From the NCBI GenBank assembly GCA_013339765.2, contig CM023449.1, positions 207,463,794 through 207,527,793 of the forward strand: a stretch of 64,000 nucleotides of DNA. The letters are read 5' to 3'. Source of the stretch: Haemaphysalis longicornis (Eukaryota > Arthropoda > Arachnida > Ixodida > Ixodidae). The notes beneath the pieces were generated by a model. It was not told the DNA's origin. It saw only the letters and a program-made list of their open reading frames with translations, and made no database searches. Position 1 is the stretch's first letter. The number at the start of each line of letters is the position of its first letter. This document shows, piece by piece, positions 19,014-32,272 of this stretch. Position numbers and translations under genes: made by a program.

Positions 19014-19397
19014 AAGGAGCCATGAAGACAAAATACAAGTTGGGTTTATTAGAAAGACTGCTTAGTCCCGATAACAATGATACCAATATCATCGCAATCT
19101 TCTAATAAATAACGGAGATATTAAAGAAAACGTGTGAAGCAGTCGCGACCCCCTAGCCGATTTCCCGCAACTTTTCTATGACGTCACGGAACCTTGTTTG
19201 TGCGATTGGCGGCCGTCTAACTGACCTGTCGCGACGACACATGACTGGACGTCTGTAATGGGGCCTCTAGTTCCATTTCACCGCATCACCTGAATGCTAA
19301 CGTGCAGTTAACGCACTGAAAATTATTTTTTATTGTTGGCCTGTATGACGTCATTCTTGCTCATAACACGTCACTGTGGCGCAAAATTTGAAAGTGC
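19014..19397 (-). mobile_element. MITE family A, reverse-oriented copy
   Basis: Begins TTTAAAGGAGCCATGAAGACA, the family-A terminal repeat. It then follows, in reverse complement, the right and middle parts of the 34.3-36.2 kb element (GTTTATTAGAAAGACTGCTT, GTGTGAAGCAGT, ATGACGTCACGGAA, TAACACGTCACTG). It lacks the 1.35-kb insertion found in that copy, so it shows the pre-insertion structure. The far terminal repeat is lost. Confidence 0.75.
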
Positions 19398-20224
19398 ATG
19401 GACTGCATGGACGCAGTTTTTCCGTTCAAAATTCGGGTGTTTCCTCATCGGCGTCCTTCACGCGTCGAACAAACTGCTCTTCCTACGGACACCCCGCGCT
19501 TCTGGACATATTGTGGACATGCCGCGCTTATTGACGTTCTCTACATGTGCAGTCTCCCCTAACGCCGGCTATATATGTTACACGTATGTCAGTCCGGATC
19601 CGTCGTTGCTTTTGTACGTTTAAATAGGCCACCTCTGTGGGCAGGTTTTCCCAGCTTTACTTTCAGCATGTCTATTAACCGTTTTTTTTTTAAATTTTAC
19701 GGGTGGGTTGTCTGTGTAAACAGCAGCCTTATTATTAATGAATGGGGCGCCTATCACATTCAGGGAACATTTTCTGAGGAGGGCGAGGGGGAGGGGATCT
19801 GTATTGGTTTTGTAACCTTTTTCGCGCACATGAAACACCTCGGCAGAAATATCGCTAACGAGGGGGCTGGTTTGGGCCTGTTGGTATAACATGACGGAGT
19901 GTCCCACTCCGTCCCACTCGCTTGTTCCTGCGTCCTAGCGTTTCAGTTCTCCGTCATATCGCTAACGGATTGTCTTTGACATGCTGCATTAACCTACGAA
20001 GTCTTTTGTATTAAGCATGCGTTGGTGTGCCATAGTAAGCCCGGGCCTAGCCTCGTACAATTAATTGAATTTGCAGAGCCCCGAAAAGCGCTTCATTCAT
20101 GGAAATGTAAAAGCCTGCCCACGTGGCTCTACGCGTTATTTGAAATTCAACGAAGCGCCCCAAGGCGCGTAATTCTATAGTGTTGCAATGGCGAGTTTAT
20201 TTATTTTTTACCTTTATGAGCTTG

Positions 20225-20258
<34 letters not shown>

Positions 20259-21228
20259 AAATTGTTGGTGTATGTCACGCTTAAATTTCTGCCCATGAAT
20301 AATCCGCGTATTAAACTGTCCACGGACAAAAAGAAAATGAAACCGCCATCAAATTTTCATACTGGCCAAAAGTATGACTGTTTTAAACTAATCCGCGGCC
20401 ACTATAGTTATGGCGGTTCATTAAGCCTGCGGTTAAGCCCGAAATGCGAGCAGGCTATCTCGAGGTGTCGCTGAGTGTTTCTTTCCGAGTGGTTCAACAA
20501 CAACAACAAAAAGCGATACAACGTTGCGCCGTCTTTTTTTAAATTACGGCCCCTGTCTCCTCATTCTGGAAGCGTGGAGAGGAAAATGAGTGAAAACTGA
20601 AGGGCTATACATCTCAGCGCACAGGATAAAAGTTACAACACAGCCACACACGCTAACCCGTTTTAACTTGCTTTGTGCGATGGACGATATTGTCCCTGCG
20701 GTGAAGCGTCATTATCGGTGCGTTCGAGCGCGACAACGAGCAGTGACGGCTGCCTCACAGGAGGACGCTGTATGGTAACGCGGGGTATCCGGTCTAGTCT
20801 CCGAGATCAGCTTCCGCTACTTCTGTTAACCCCTCGTACGCTTCCCGGTGCGGTAATGGGGTTCAAGCTTACGGAAGAATGCCCCTCGCGGTATAAATTA
20901 TGGCAGCGGCAAGTGTCTCGCGCGAGCATTAGGCTTTACGTGACTGCATCCACAACTCGGTCGTCTGATATGAACTATACATAAGGACAAACACCACACA
21001 CACACGCACTCATATACATGAGCCGTTTTTTTTTTTTTTTTGAAATGAGCCGGATCGAGAAACCGAAACTAAATTGAATAAAACTGAAGTGACAAGAAAA
21101 AAACTCGGCAAGAGAGGACAAACAACACAGATGTGCGAGATAAAGCAGAATAGAGCAGCGTGGAAAATATACACCAGTTTGCGCGGGGCAATGTGATAAC
21201 AGCGGCAAAAATATATACGCTCGGGTAA
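19398..21228. other. No gene recognised
   Basis: Includes a (TC)n tract at 20231-20257 and a CA-rich run at 20990-21010 followed by a T-run. Frames up to 104 aa (19575-19889 plus; 20673-20984 plus) show no recognisable family. Confidence 0.45.
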
Positions 21229-21485
21229 TGATGATGATGATTGTAAGGTTTAAACTGCCGACGCTATACAGGCGATGAGGCGCGCCGCTGTGGTATAGTG
21301 AACTAGTATCCTAGTTCACTGTAGTAGTGGAGGGCTCGGGATTAATTTTGACCAACTGGGGATCTTTGACGTGCGCCGAAATCTCGAACACACGGGCGCG
21401 TTTTCGCTTTTCGCCTTCGCCAGAAAAGCGGCCGCTGCGGCCGGGAATCGAACCCGCGTCCTTGTGCTCAGCAGATGTTCGGGTA
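21229..21485 (-). mobile_element. Ruka-like SINE, 5'-truncated, with internal hairpin insert
   Basis: In reverse complement: B-box and GGCCGCAGCGGCCGCTTTTCT, then GGCGAAAAGCGAAAACGCG, CGAGATTTCGGCGCACG, AAGATCCCCAGTTGG, TCAAAATTAATCC and GCGCGCCTCATCGCC. Compared with the full copy at 48992-49225, about 36 extra bases interrupt the GCGCC/GTAGTGG junction; they form a hairpin. The A-box half of the tRNA head is lost and an (ATC)n tail replaces (CAAT)n. Confidence 0.8.
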
Positions 21486-22389
21486 ATAACGCAAACCCCA
21501 GAATTCCATTGCGTATTCCACGGGTTATGTTCAATATCCGAATGTTGGAATTTGCAACACTCCTTTGAATTTTTTTAAGACGTCAAGCTGCTTTTACAAA
21601 CGTAGTCAACAAGCCCGTCAAGCGCTTTCTTCGACTAGGTGACCACAGAGTGCCCATATTATGGCCCTACGTTAAATCTGCGCGATTAGTTCTATGAAGC
21701 AGAATGCTTTATGTGCCTTCTGAATGAAAGAGAAGGGGAGGGAAGGTACTAATAAAGTGCGTAGAAGAAGGCGGAAAAGTAGCGGTGTACCTAATTAAGG
21801 ATGCTTTCTGCCGGTAGTGGACCTTACTGAAGAGAACACCTATCGAATTATGCAACTTAGCTTGTTGCATTGCAAAGCCGCATACTAAATGACAGGCCAA
21901 CTTATTCTGAAAAAAATAGCACGCTGTGCTTCCTTTCTGCTGTCTTCGTTTTTCTTTTTCGTTCCTTCTTTAATCTTTCTTCTCACTACCTTCCAAAGTT
22001 TTTATTGCTATCTTGACTTGATTCATAACGTCGTCTTTCTTTTTTTTTTCATTTAAAATTTAGTTCACACCTTCTTTCTTTATTCCTCCTCTGCGTCATT
22101 GTCTTTTTCTCTTAGTCGTTTGTACAAGGCTGCAGACATAGTAACGATTGTTATAGAAATCGTGAACCTCCCCCCACGCTAATGTTAATGCGATTATGCA
22201 AGGAAAAACATACTTCGGTAACACCGATCGGAGCCGGAAACTGCTACAACGCTCGTAATTGCACCTTCACTCTCCTCAGAAGCAAAACTTGTCGTTTCGC
22301 TGGATTAATTAGTTCTGCTCCTGTATTTCATAATTTTGGCTTAAGTAAGTGCTACAGGAAGGCGAGCGAAGAAAAAAAAAATAAAAACA
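21486..22389. other. No gene recognised
   Basis: Pyrimidine-rich on the plus strand from about 21930 to 22110, otherwise unremarkable. An A-run lies at 22371-22386, which on the minus strand forms the terminator of the following tRNA-like gene. Confidence 0.45.
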
Positions 22390-22462
22390 TGTTCCCGCCC
22401 GGGATCCAACCGGGGACCTTGCGCGTGTGAGGCGCACGTGATAACCGCTACACCACGGAAAC
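22390..22462 (-). tRNA. tRNA-Val(CAC)-like gene, probable pseudogene
   Basis: A 73-nt minus-strand match to the array tRNA with anticodon CAC and complete length. It differs at one acceptor position (GGGAAC for GGAAAC in the 3' strand) and in the T-loop, where GGTTCGA is GGTTGGA. The lost C56 normally pairs with G19 and lies in the B-box, so transcription and folding should suffer. A T-rich terminator follows at its 3' side. It stands alone, without array spacer and without a LINE at its 5' end. Confidence 0.7.
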
Positions 22463-24605
22463 AGGACGAGTGTCGGCGCTGCGGTAGCGAGGGAATATCG
22501 GGTGGTCTATAATTAGCCGCATGCAGTTCTTTGGCTCTCAGGAAATTCGCTCTCCGTACACCAGCATATGCCTGATGTTCCTACGAGTGAGAACATATTA
22601 CTAATGCGTAACAGATGCTCTGCTGACTACCCCGACGCGATCAGCGCAATGCCTTGTATGGCTACAGAAATACGTAACTTGCACAGATAGGCCATGTTGT
22701 CGTACAGTGGTATAAGCATTGGTAAAGAAAGAAAAAAAGGGAAACAAAATAAAAAGGAAATATATATCAAAACAAAACTAAAAGTCCCCGATGTGTTTGA
22801 ATGGGTAGCCAAATCTGGCAACAATTTTCCGCCGCAGGAAGCTAAAGAAAGACAAAAACATAAAAATAAAAGAAAACAAAACAGGCAGTAACTAAACCGT
22901 AAATGTCCACGTAATCTAGGTCAACTAGATTATTTTAGAAAAACCAAACAAAAGATCTAAAAATAAAAAAGAAATCAAGAAAGCAACCTACGAACTCAAC
23001 AAAGGCGTATCTAATCCCGCGTTCTCATGCAAATATGTCATAAACAACAGAAAATGAAAATACTGTAAATGATCGAACTCCAATAAATCGCAATGATATG
23101 CCTATTTCATCTCTCTCACGCGATTAACCCAGAAAGGAAGAGTCGCTGTCTGCGTTGACTTTTTAAGTCAATGCCGACAAGGAAACGGGAGGTTGGTGAA
23201 ACAACGAAGCGGCATATTAGAACACCAAGACCTTATTAGATGCTTTTTTTGTAATTGCGCGTGCATGCCCAATGTGTGTTGTTTGATCTGGAACTGTACG
23301 CACTTCACGGCTGGTTGCGAGCCACTATAAGCACTTGGTTCCCCCCGCAGACGAGGAAGCGCGCTTGCAAAGCGGTCGTACGGAGCCTTGATTATTCGTG
23401 ACTATGTAAGATACTATACACTAACGAGAGATCTATTAGTGTGATAACCGGGACCGACTTTCATCATAACCGTTCTTGTGTGTCTGTTTCCTCACTGAAC
23501 CCGAAATATCGCTACTAGTTGAAGTGATTTCTGACCGCACGAGCCTTGCATGGACCGCGTAAGCTTGAACTGCGACATCTCTGACATCATTTCCTCCCTA
23601 ATTGCTTCTCTTGATCCCACAAGGACATTCTATTCATTGCTCCCCTTACTATAAAGCCGTCTCTCTTTCTTCCCCAGTTGGTGGGGAGAGATGGTTGGTA
23701 GAGCATACCATAGCACGAGGAAAATTGCTTTAAAACGTCGTAAGAACTAATCGATCTACCCACATCAATACGGTGAGACCTCGTGGGGCACAAGTTCTTT
23801 TCCGTGACGCACTTGACTCGCGCGGCGGCGCCTTAATATAAGACTTTGACCTTGAAAAATGGACGCCACAATGACAGGACATCAGCACTTTGAAGCAAGC
23901 TTGTGTTTATGTATACTTCTTGACCCCCTCCCCCGCTGGAAGCGTAATCGGAGGGCTATGATTGGAGCGATACATAGACTTTGGTCGCCTAATCCGAACG
24001 TGTTTTAAATTTTAATAATTTCTAAGCAAGTCCGCTGAGGTTTTGCATTTGATCGGTTGTTATGTTACCGCTTAAGATGTTGTGTCCCGCTTAAGACCTA
24101 TAAGGCATCAGATGAATCAATGTCTTAGAGACTGTGGTAGCAAATCTTGTTACGGTTACGGCTGGCTGCATAACTGATAAAATGCTGCCGTTAATTAAGC
24201 TCACGACCGAATCCAATGCGAGCGCATAATTTGTCACACATGTGCTAAGCCGGCACGGAATGAAAGGCCTCAGAATTGGTTTATACGACCCAGCGAATGA
24301 CCACTTTGCCACGTGGTAGTTATGAATACTTGTAGTGCTACTTAAACTGCAAAGTTGTCTCTCATTTGACAATGGCTCAAGGAATAAAATGTCTCGGTAA
24401 TGGCAGGCCGGTGAATTAAACCACTGCAATGCGTAGCCCCGGCTAATACTTCTAAAGCGCGACAGGCGTAAAAATATCCGCGAGTATACAAACGAGTCGT
24501 CGAATGGAAGGTTATAGAGATGGGAGCTCGAACAGTCCAATGAGCAAGTCACATGTTAATAACGCCTCGCTGCCTAAAGTTAAAAGTGACGTCACACAAG
24601 CGAAT
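22463..24605. other. No gene recognised
   Basis: A-rich stretches (22720-23000) are followed by mixed sequence. The longest frame is a minus frame of 153 aa (24091-24552) with no domain, repeat or bias that I recognise; it is Ser/Leu/Tyr-rich and could be chance. Confidence 0.4.
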
Positions 24606-24607
24606 GC

Positions 24608-24888
<281 letters not shown>

Positions 24889-25578
24889 GCTCTACAAATG
24901 AAATGGTGCCGGCGAGGGCGCAAACAAGTGCAGCCAATGAAAAGGCGTGATACTGATTTGGTGCGAGCGCAAGAAGGCCAACTAAATAGCTGTAAAAAAT
25001 ATCTTTGGAGAGAAAATATGACAGCACAATTAATATCCAAGCTTTCCTTGAGCTAAATCCTCTCCCCTAAACTTTGGAAATGTCCGAGAGGCAGATGCAA
25101 TAATTGCTAATTTATCAATATCAGGCAGACAAATAAACTATTTTGTCCGCGATTTGGGTTTCTTTGAGGAGCTGGAAAGCATAAGGTGGCGTGAGGGCGG
25201 GATGGAAGGGCCACTTTTAAGCGGCATCGTTATTTTGCAAAGTGGCTTCACCTCTTGGTGCGAAGCGTATACCTAACGGTTTCTTACGACGACTGCACGC
25301 TCTCAAAGGGGCAGCGAAGACAAATAATCTTCGTTCAGCTTGAAGGAAACACCCCTTGGTAACTCACGAAGCTCGTTTCCAGCCGCGAAGCACGTTTTTT
25401 AATCGAAAAGAAAAACGCACTAAATATTGAAGGTACTTCCATATTTCGCGCTGCTCGACAATAGCAGTCACGCTATAGAAGGAACAACAAAAACATAGTT
25501 ATGAGTGCGTTAAGTGCGCGATAGCGTTCAAGAGATACGATAAAACGGAACTGAAGGCTGAATTACAGTCGCCCACAC
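24889..25578. other. No gene recognised
   Basis: Unremarkable mixed sequence. No inverted repeats or coding signal seen. Confidence 0.45.
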
Positions 25579-26512
25579 GTGTTTCTGATCGGTGGCTTTG
25601 GTCGGCTGCCGGTCGCGGAAAGGGGGTCCCGGGTCGTTATAAAGGCTCTGACTAAAGTTGCTCGTAAGTCGCTGTTGCTTTATTCAGAATTCACCAAAAT
25701 TCAATTCCGTGTTGCCCGTGTCACGAACTCGACGGCTACTGAACTTGCGGCTATACGTGAAGCTCTTCAAGACATTGTGGAAGCTCCCCCCCCAAAAATG
25801 GTCAATTTTTCCGGACTCCAAAGGCACCTTGCAAAGTTTCCGAGCAGCCCTGGGCTACAGTCCTTTCTACGAACTGGTGACAGAAATTCGAGAATTATTT
25901 CACCAGGCTGCATAAAGGGCCATTACATTTTATTTCAGTGGCTGCCAAGTCACTGTGGAATAACTGGCAATTTTCTGGCTGATGCGGCGACCCGGACAGG
26001 CCATGACTGTGAAAGCACCATCTTGCTTCCGCTTTCAAGGACTGATGCAGCTAGGGTGCTTCGTCAGTTTGCCCACAGGACCTTCATTAGTCAACGGAGT
26101 ACGTCCGCGCCTACACAACCAGGACCCTCTACACCAGCGCCGTCTTCCGTGTGGGCTGCCTTGATCACAGTCTACATTACCTTGTACACTGTGGTTGGGA
26201 GTGGCCTTCACGAAAGCCTACTCCTTCCTCATCGGGATGGCAAGTACTGCCCACTGCGACGCCTGCGAGGTTGACGAGACAATCGAACGTGTGCTTTGTT
26301 GCTGCCCCCAGTATTTATCGGAAAACGCGTTTTGGCCGCCGAGCTCCGCCGACTGGACAATCCACCGTTCACAGTATAGTTCATTCCACAAGCTGCTGCA
26401 GCACTGTGAGCTACATCCAGTAGACTATTCTAGGACATCGATCCCTGCAATCGACTTCGCAGAAGACAACAAAAGCCCTTCTGCGTTTCATCAAGTACAC
26501 AAGATTAGATGA
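25579..26512 (+). pseudogene. I-like LINE fragment: RNase H and C-terminal zinc motif
   Basis: The 231-residue frame has NSTATELAAIREAL (active-site Glu region of RNase HI) and then FQWLPSHCGITGNFLADAAT, the conserved end of LINE-encoded RNase H. After a frame change, the frame from 26195 gives CDACEVDETIERVLCCCPQY, a C..C...E...L..C.P.Y terminal motif. This arrangement is typical of I/Jockey-group LINEs with an RNase H. Upstream reverse transcriptase is absent. Inactive through frameshift and truncation. Confidence 0.85.
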
Positions 26513-26685
26513 AAGATTATAGTTCCCACAAACGGACTTAAGCCCGTCCCCACTCCTATCCTCTCCTTTTCGCCCGCCCTCTATTTCATTCCTTGAACAC
26601 CACTCCCCATTGCCGAGTAGCAATCCGGGCTCGAAGCCTGGATAATCTCTCTGCCTTTCCGTTCGTTTTTAAACTTCCCCTCCTC

Positions 26686-26800
26686 CATAGACTATTTGTT
26701 TGAAGCTTGCGATAAAATTGGCATCAAGTGTTATTTCGACACAGCAGTATTTTGAATCAGCCAAACGTGTATTTCGGTTTCACGGCCCCTTTTGAAGTGC
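26686..26800 (+). mobile_element. MITE family A, right-end fragment
   Basis: The string TTGTTTGAAGCTTGCGATAA through AAATTGG and CACAGCAGTATT to CACGGCCCCTTTT parallels the right end of the composite element at 36075-36172. Only the terminal 115 bp remain. Confidence 0.6.
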
Positions 26801-28039
26801 GTGATGAGCGGTAGGTAATGGCGTTGTCCCTTGACGGGCGAGATTACGATTCTCATTCTTGTGCTACTGTTCTCACATTGTTGAAGACGGGGACCGTCAC
26901 CTGCTAGCTCATAATGCTTTCGTCATATTGACGAGAAATGAGAAAAAAATTCCGACCTCCCTCTAACCGGAGGACGCCACTACTCTTCCCGTGCGTATTT
27001 CTTGCCACTGAGCGGCAGTATTTCGGATGAAGCTGTAAGATACCGCCATTCTCTGTTTTTTTTTTTTTTCAATTGCTTTTCTAGGTGTTTTGGGATGTCA
27101 CAGACCCGGACTCAAGTAGAACCAGTTAAGCAGTGCTATTCCACAAGATTCGCCTTGTATATATGTAGCACGATAAAAAAATTCATTGTCATTTGCCTGC
27201 TGTCTGGAAACTGCTTAAAATAAGGACTCCGTGTTTCTGTTGCTTGCTTAATAGCCAGTACCATTTCCGTAGTTTAATTTGGTTATGGTTGCGTATTTTT
27301 CTGTTTGATACTTATGCGGAATTTATATACACTGGCAGGAGATACCATGAACGAAGTTTTCGCTAGGAAAGGATTGGCTGAATGGTAGCGCTGTCATTTT
27401 TTTGTGTGCAAGCAATAGGCACCGTGCGTACGTGGCGTCACAATACCTTCAAAATTTGTCGCAGGGGATTGTAGGCCGTGATTTCATGGACGGTTTTCTA
27501 CAAACTGCATTTTAGGCAATACGGCTTCTGGGCTATACTACAAGGTGCTGCAAGGTAGTACTGTGTTTATAAGCTCTTAAATATAATGTGCACGCCAGAA
27601 ATGCTATTTCAGTGACACCACGTTGCTTCTCCCAACATCAAATTCAAGGCACTATCAATAACTAGCTTCGTCGAAGGAGGTTATAAAGTTCAATCGTCAC
27701 CTTTCAAGGAATCCCGGGACAACAATGAAGATAAAAATCACAGCTATTCGTCCACGGACTATCTACTGCTTCCAAACAATGAGACGTAGCAGGGTAGGTG
27801 ATTTTTTTGTTAATTTGGAATGTAATATAATGGTGCCATGCACTAGGGATATGGGTTGCACCAGCGGAAGGTTGCAGAATGAACGTTATGCTTACATAAA
27901 AATTGATTGCCTTGACAGTCGAGTGTGAGCAGCATAAAAGGACTGGAATGCGCCACAATTACCGCACGGCCTCACATTCCTCTATCTTGGCCGTACGGTC
28001 ACTCTCACGAAATACGGCGTACAAGCTGATGCGGACCAT
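26801..28039. other. No gene recognised
   Basis: A run of about 15 T residues lies near 27056-27069. Short frames only, none with identifiable content. Confidence 0.45.
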
Positions 28040-28212
28040 CTCATATGGGCGTGTCCTTCACTGGCCTCAGGGGGAAAGCGACACCTGAGAGGCACAGGCC
28101 TCCATCCTGGAAGACCCCCCGACCTTCAGCGGTGGCTCTGGGGACCCCACCACCGCTCCCTTCTTGACTTCCTTCGAGAGACGGGTGCCCATGTATATTT
28201 GTAAATAAAATA
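28040..28212 (+). mobile_element. 3' end of an I-like LINE
   Basis: One frame reads ACPSLASGG, PPDLQRWLWGPHHRSLLDFL and RETGAHVYL then stop, followed at once by AAATAAAATAC. The DLQRWLWGPH run and closing -GxHVYL resemble C-termini of RNase H-bearing LINEs in ticks. Everything upstream is lost. Confidence 0.55.
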
Positions 28213-30745
28213 CGGAGTGGTAATAACAGCAAAGCGACATCGTAAATATAACCTAGCGACGCGTGAGGTTGAGCTAGCTGGTACTCCAGGACAAGTGGCG
28301 GCGCATGTCCTTGCCCTGCACGACCTACGTCTGAACTTTTTCGCGCTTAAAGGTGTTGATCCAGACCGTCAATGCACGTCTAATCTAAACGGATTAACAG
28401 ACTTGTGTGCAGTTGTATGACATCACATGGACTTGGGCGATGCGCATGTTTTCAGCCCAGAGGTCTCGGATTAGTCCCCGTCGTCTGCGATGAGGCGCTG
28501 AGCAGCGGGAGGTGCCGGTTTGCCGTTGGCGCAGCCGTAGATGGGACACTACCGACAACCATCGTGGTCAGGAATACGACTTCCGCATCATCCTTGGCGT
28601 GTAACAAATAGCCTTCATTGCGCTACCATACTTAAACGAAGTGAATTGTCTGTTCCACCGTTTCACCGCCTGCTCAGTTCATTCAATCTCAGCTGGGCCT
28701 GTTCGCGCACTTATCGAGGACATGAGGCGTCGTGTTAATCTCCGCTTCAAGGGCGCACTCCTTCCATCCTTTCCAGGACGGGCACTGACCGGAGAATCGC
28801 TTTGGGACGGCGCCGTGGTGAGCGCTACGGCTACACTTTGACGAAGAACGGCGACGAAACGCTTCCTCCTGTCTCGCGGTCTTACGGAGAAGGGCACGGG
28901 TTCTGAGCACAACCTACATTTGTGAGACGACCGTGGGAGGTCTTCCTACTTCTGTTGCCACGTGCAGAGAAGATGCGCACTTTCTTTTCCTCTAGCGCCT
29001 CCTCCCGCGTCGCCAGGGTTTTTCTCTTATCGCGACAGGGTTGCCCCTTACGGGTGCGTGTCAGCACGCCCCGGTGACTCGCCCTGAATGGTCCGCGCAG
29101 CGCCGGTGCGGTCGAGCGAACTACCTTTGTGGCACATCCGCTTCTTCGGAGGCATTGTGCCGCACCTGTCGGAAATGCTCCGTTCTTTGGCACGCATTTT
29201 GCGAGATTTCCCACATAGCGGAGCCCCGCGTGTGTGTGCGGACGCGTGTGGCGTGTAAAGCCAAGAGCGTTACCCCGTCTCCGCGTCGTTATTCTTTATT
29301 CTTCGCCCGCGTGTACTACTGGTGCGCCTTCTTTGTTCTCGCTTGCTTCGCATATTGCGGACCTTGCAGTGCGCCTTTTTTTAAATATTTGTCCTCTCCT
29401 GTTCTTCTTTCATTCTTTAGGTGACTGCGACCTTTTGCACGGACAGTATGGGAAGAACCATGTACGGCGAAATTCAAAGGGAGCTACACGATACGAGGAC
29501 GGAGCTCACCAGCACGCACTGTTAGCAGCGACGCGCATTATGAGTGGCACTGATATTAATGTGATCTGTATACACTTCGTTTCAGGTACTCCTCGCAGCG
29601 TGCTTCGCTCATAAGCCAAAATTCGCTGCGCAGAGAGTTTTTATGCGGTAGCACGAAGAGACACCTTTCGTATGCCAACGATTTCTCATCTGCGCATCAG
29701 GTTCCCGGGCTTGTAAAAGGAAAAAGGGTGGCTTTCTTTGGGCACCGCTACTTTTCCCGTCGACCGTATTTGAGCGTTCGCGTTTTTTTGTTGTTGCTTC
29801 GGTGTATAAAAGCAGGCAGGCGAGAGCAGAATGAACCAGAAGTGGCCAGTTCTCATATGAACGTAGTCTTTTTTCTGCAGCCTGTGTCACGTTTGAGGCT
29901 TGAGGCACGCTTGAGAAAGGCGCTGAAAAATGGAATGCTGTAAGTTAGCAACAATAAAAAAAAATTAGTGCCCTTCCACTCTGTGAAGAAGGATGACCTG
30001 CGAAACTGCACACTCGCCACGGAGTGCACGAAACAGAACACGTCTTGTTTGTAATTCGCTGGTTACTTGCGAGAACTATATCACGATAGTGTGCAATGCC
30101 TGTGCTACACGCAAGATTTCAACTGGTAGTTGAACGCTTACGTACAAGTCCGCCTAATACATAGTCAATGCACAACTCGATATACGATTTGTGCAAAGAC
30201 CTTCGGAAGGCCTTCGAAACGGCCGTGTAGAACAGGTATTAGAGATACATTTAGGTATGTGTATTTACACATAGAAATACATGTGAAATATGCATTCTTA
30301 TCTCACTAGTAAAATATATGGTGTATCAAGTACATCCGCCATACTCTGGGGAATGTAGGGATGCCGCCTACATTTATATTTGAGGAACAAAAGGCACCCA
30401 AGTATTTTTATCAAGTATGAGCCATACGTTCTGCTTTGCTTTGCCCTCTCATTTTTACAATACTGGACTTCTTTTCTGTGGTCAACAGTGTTTAGTCGCG
30501 GTCGCTGGATGAAAAAGAGCAGTGGGCGTGGTTGGATTAACCAATTACGGTCAGGCGGCCGCGTAGGTAAGTGTCCGCGTAAGGCACATGTGTGTGCTGG
30601 GTTCGAGAGGTTGTACGGGGGCAGCGAAGGAATCGGCCTACCGATGCGCAGATGGGACGTGCGTCTCCGCAGACCGCATCTCCCGGAAAAGCGCGGTGGA
30701 GACCGACGGCTTTACGCCCGAGCATGATCCAAAAAGTAGCAAAAA
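28213..30745. other. No gene recognised
   Basis: GC-rich frames on both strands at 28540-29430 overlap each other, with no recognisable domain. The sequence around 29280-29430 is pyrimidine-rich. I see no supportable exon structure. Confidence 0.4.
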
Positions 30746-30747
<2 letters not shown>

Positions 30748-30811
<64 letters not shown>

Positions 30812-30816
30812 GAAGT
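30748..30816. repeat. (GA)n microsatellite
   Basis: About 65 bp of GA interrupted twice by single-base changes. Glu/Arg and Ser/Leu runs in translated frames come from this tract. Confidence 0.9.
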
Positions 30817-31774
30817 GTGATGATGTCAGGGTTCGGTGTTAATGAACAAAGAGACGACACACACTTGATGGCCAGAGATAGAGAAGCAACACGTGGTTCC
30901 ATATTACGAAAGAACTACATTTGGGAACAGACAGATGGAGGACAAAAACTACAGGAAAAAAACTAAGGAGTAAGGTCCTACTCGCTCTGGTCCTACATCA
31001 ACCACAAATATCAAGCTAGGCAAATAAACCCACAAGCTCACAGTTTATGCTGCCTGGTAGAGCTCTCAGGGTCCGGCGAGCATCGACCATCTAGAAGGGG
31101 CGAGAGCCGAAGTCGATGTTGTCGCAGCCGTCGTGGACAGATGTGGCGTAATGGCGCCGAAGCCGTTGCCTTGATTTGCTGTAGCAACGGACGGCCCGGC
31201 ACAGTGGAAGGCCCTGAAGACGTGCCGGCTCCAAAGAGGTGGCACGAACCAGGTGGCACGAACCAAGTGGCACTAACCAAGGCTGCCTGGCGCACAGCAC
31301 GGGTGCTTCGGTATGCGGGAGGGCAAGTGATCCACCCGACGACGTGGCGGCCCCCGACGACGGAACGAGGGTTAGACTACCCGGTGAAAAACTCGGGTGC
31401 CTGGAGATGGACGGGTGCCCGGCCCTACAGCGCGGGCCCCGCTGTGCCGGCAGGAGCTGTCGACGTCCCGGCTCTACGGCACGGTCGCCGTGACTTGGGT
31501 GCGTGCTCTCGCTGCGCCAGGTCGCGTTCGGTGAGTAGCCCTTCGCTCCAGTCGATCTTGCGTTCGTTGTTGTTGTTGTTGTTGTTGTTCCTTTGAATAT
31601 TGGCGCATACCCAATCAGGGGATCGGCCAAACATCAGTCGTTAATTCGAATGAGATTCAAAGAAAATTAGAAAATTAGAATGATTCAAAGAAAATTATAA
31701 AAATTTGGAAGCTTTTCTTTTTCTTGTGTTGGAGGAATTGAGTTTGGAATTTGGTTAATATGCGTTCCGTCATC
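30817..31774. other. No gene; short tandem repeats
   Basis: Contains three 14-bp units of AGGTGGCACGAACC (31237-31278, the last altered), a (TTG)n run of nine units at 31564-31590 and, at 31600-31630, TTGGCGCATACCCAATCAGG. That string is related to the repeat phrase ATGGCGCATACCCGCGTTAG found at 31810 and 33000. GC-rich frames on both strands are compositional. Confidence 0.5.
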
Positions 31775-31889
31775 CAACGTCTTCCTCCTCTTCCACCCCC
31801 TTCTTCCTTTATGGCGCATACCCGCGTTAGGGAGATTGGCCTTGTTATGCCCGGTTCCTTCGTCATCCTGGTATCCTTTTCCTGGTATC
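31775..31889. repeat. 115-bp direct repeat, left copy
   Basis: Identical over 115 bases to 32965-33079. It starts CAACGTCTTCCTCC, contains ATGGCGCATACCCGCGTTAG and ends CTGGTATC. It is followed by TATCACACTACCCCCG. Confidence 0.95.
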
Positions 31890-32272
31890 TATCACACTAC
31901 CCCCGACTTTAGAAAAGTTTTTGGGGTGAAGCCACACAAACTTTCGAAAAAAATGGTACCAGGAAGATAAGTCCTATAACACTACAGTCCAAGCTACTAA
32001 AAGGGTCCTTAAAGTACTAGTCTAGATCGGTAGTAATGTCCCTAAATGGTAACAAAATGTTAGTTCACGTACAGTGAAGCACAGTTCAGTTTTGGTCCCC
32101 CAAAATAGCATATCCACCGCAATGACTCTAAATACCAACTTTTTTTTGCAGTAGCCAGGATTCTTCAAGTACTCAGTTGACCGAGTGTGTAAACTTAAAC
32201 CTTTCCGCAGTCAAATTGAACGTTTCATTCCAGTATTAGTACAATTTTTTCCAGCTGGTTATTTCTCAGTTT

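Noticed and set aside
24091..24552. 153-aa minus-strand frame
   Set aside because: No recognised motif, no neighbouring signals and unremarkable composition. Treated as chance.
30537..30966. Frames of 121-124 aa around the GA tract
   Set aside because: Low-complexity translation of the microsatellite.
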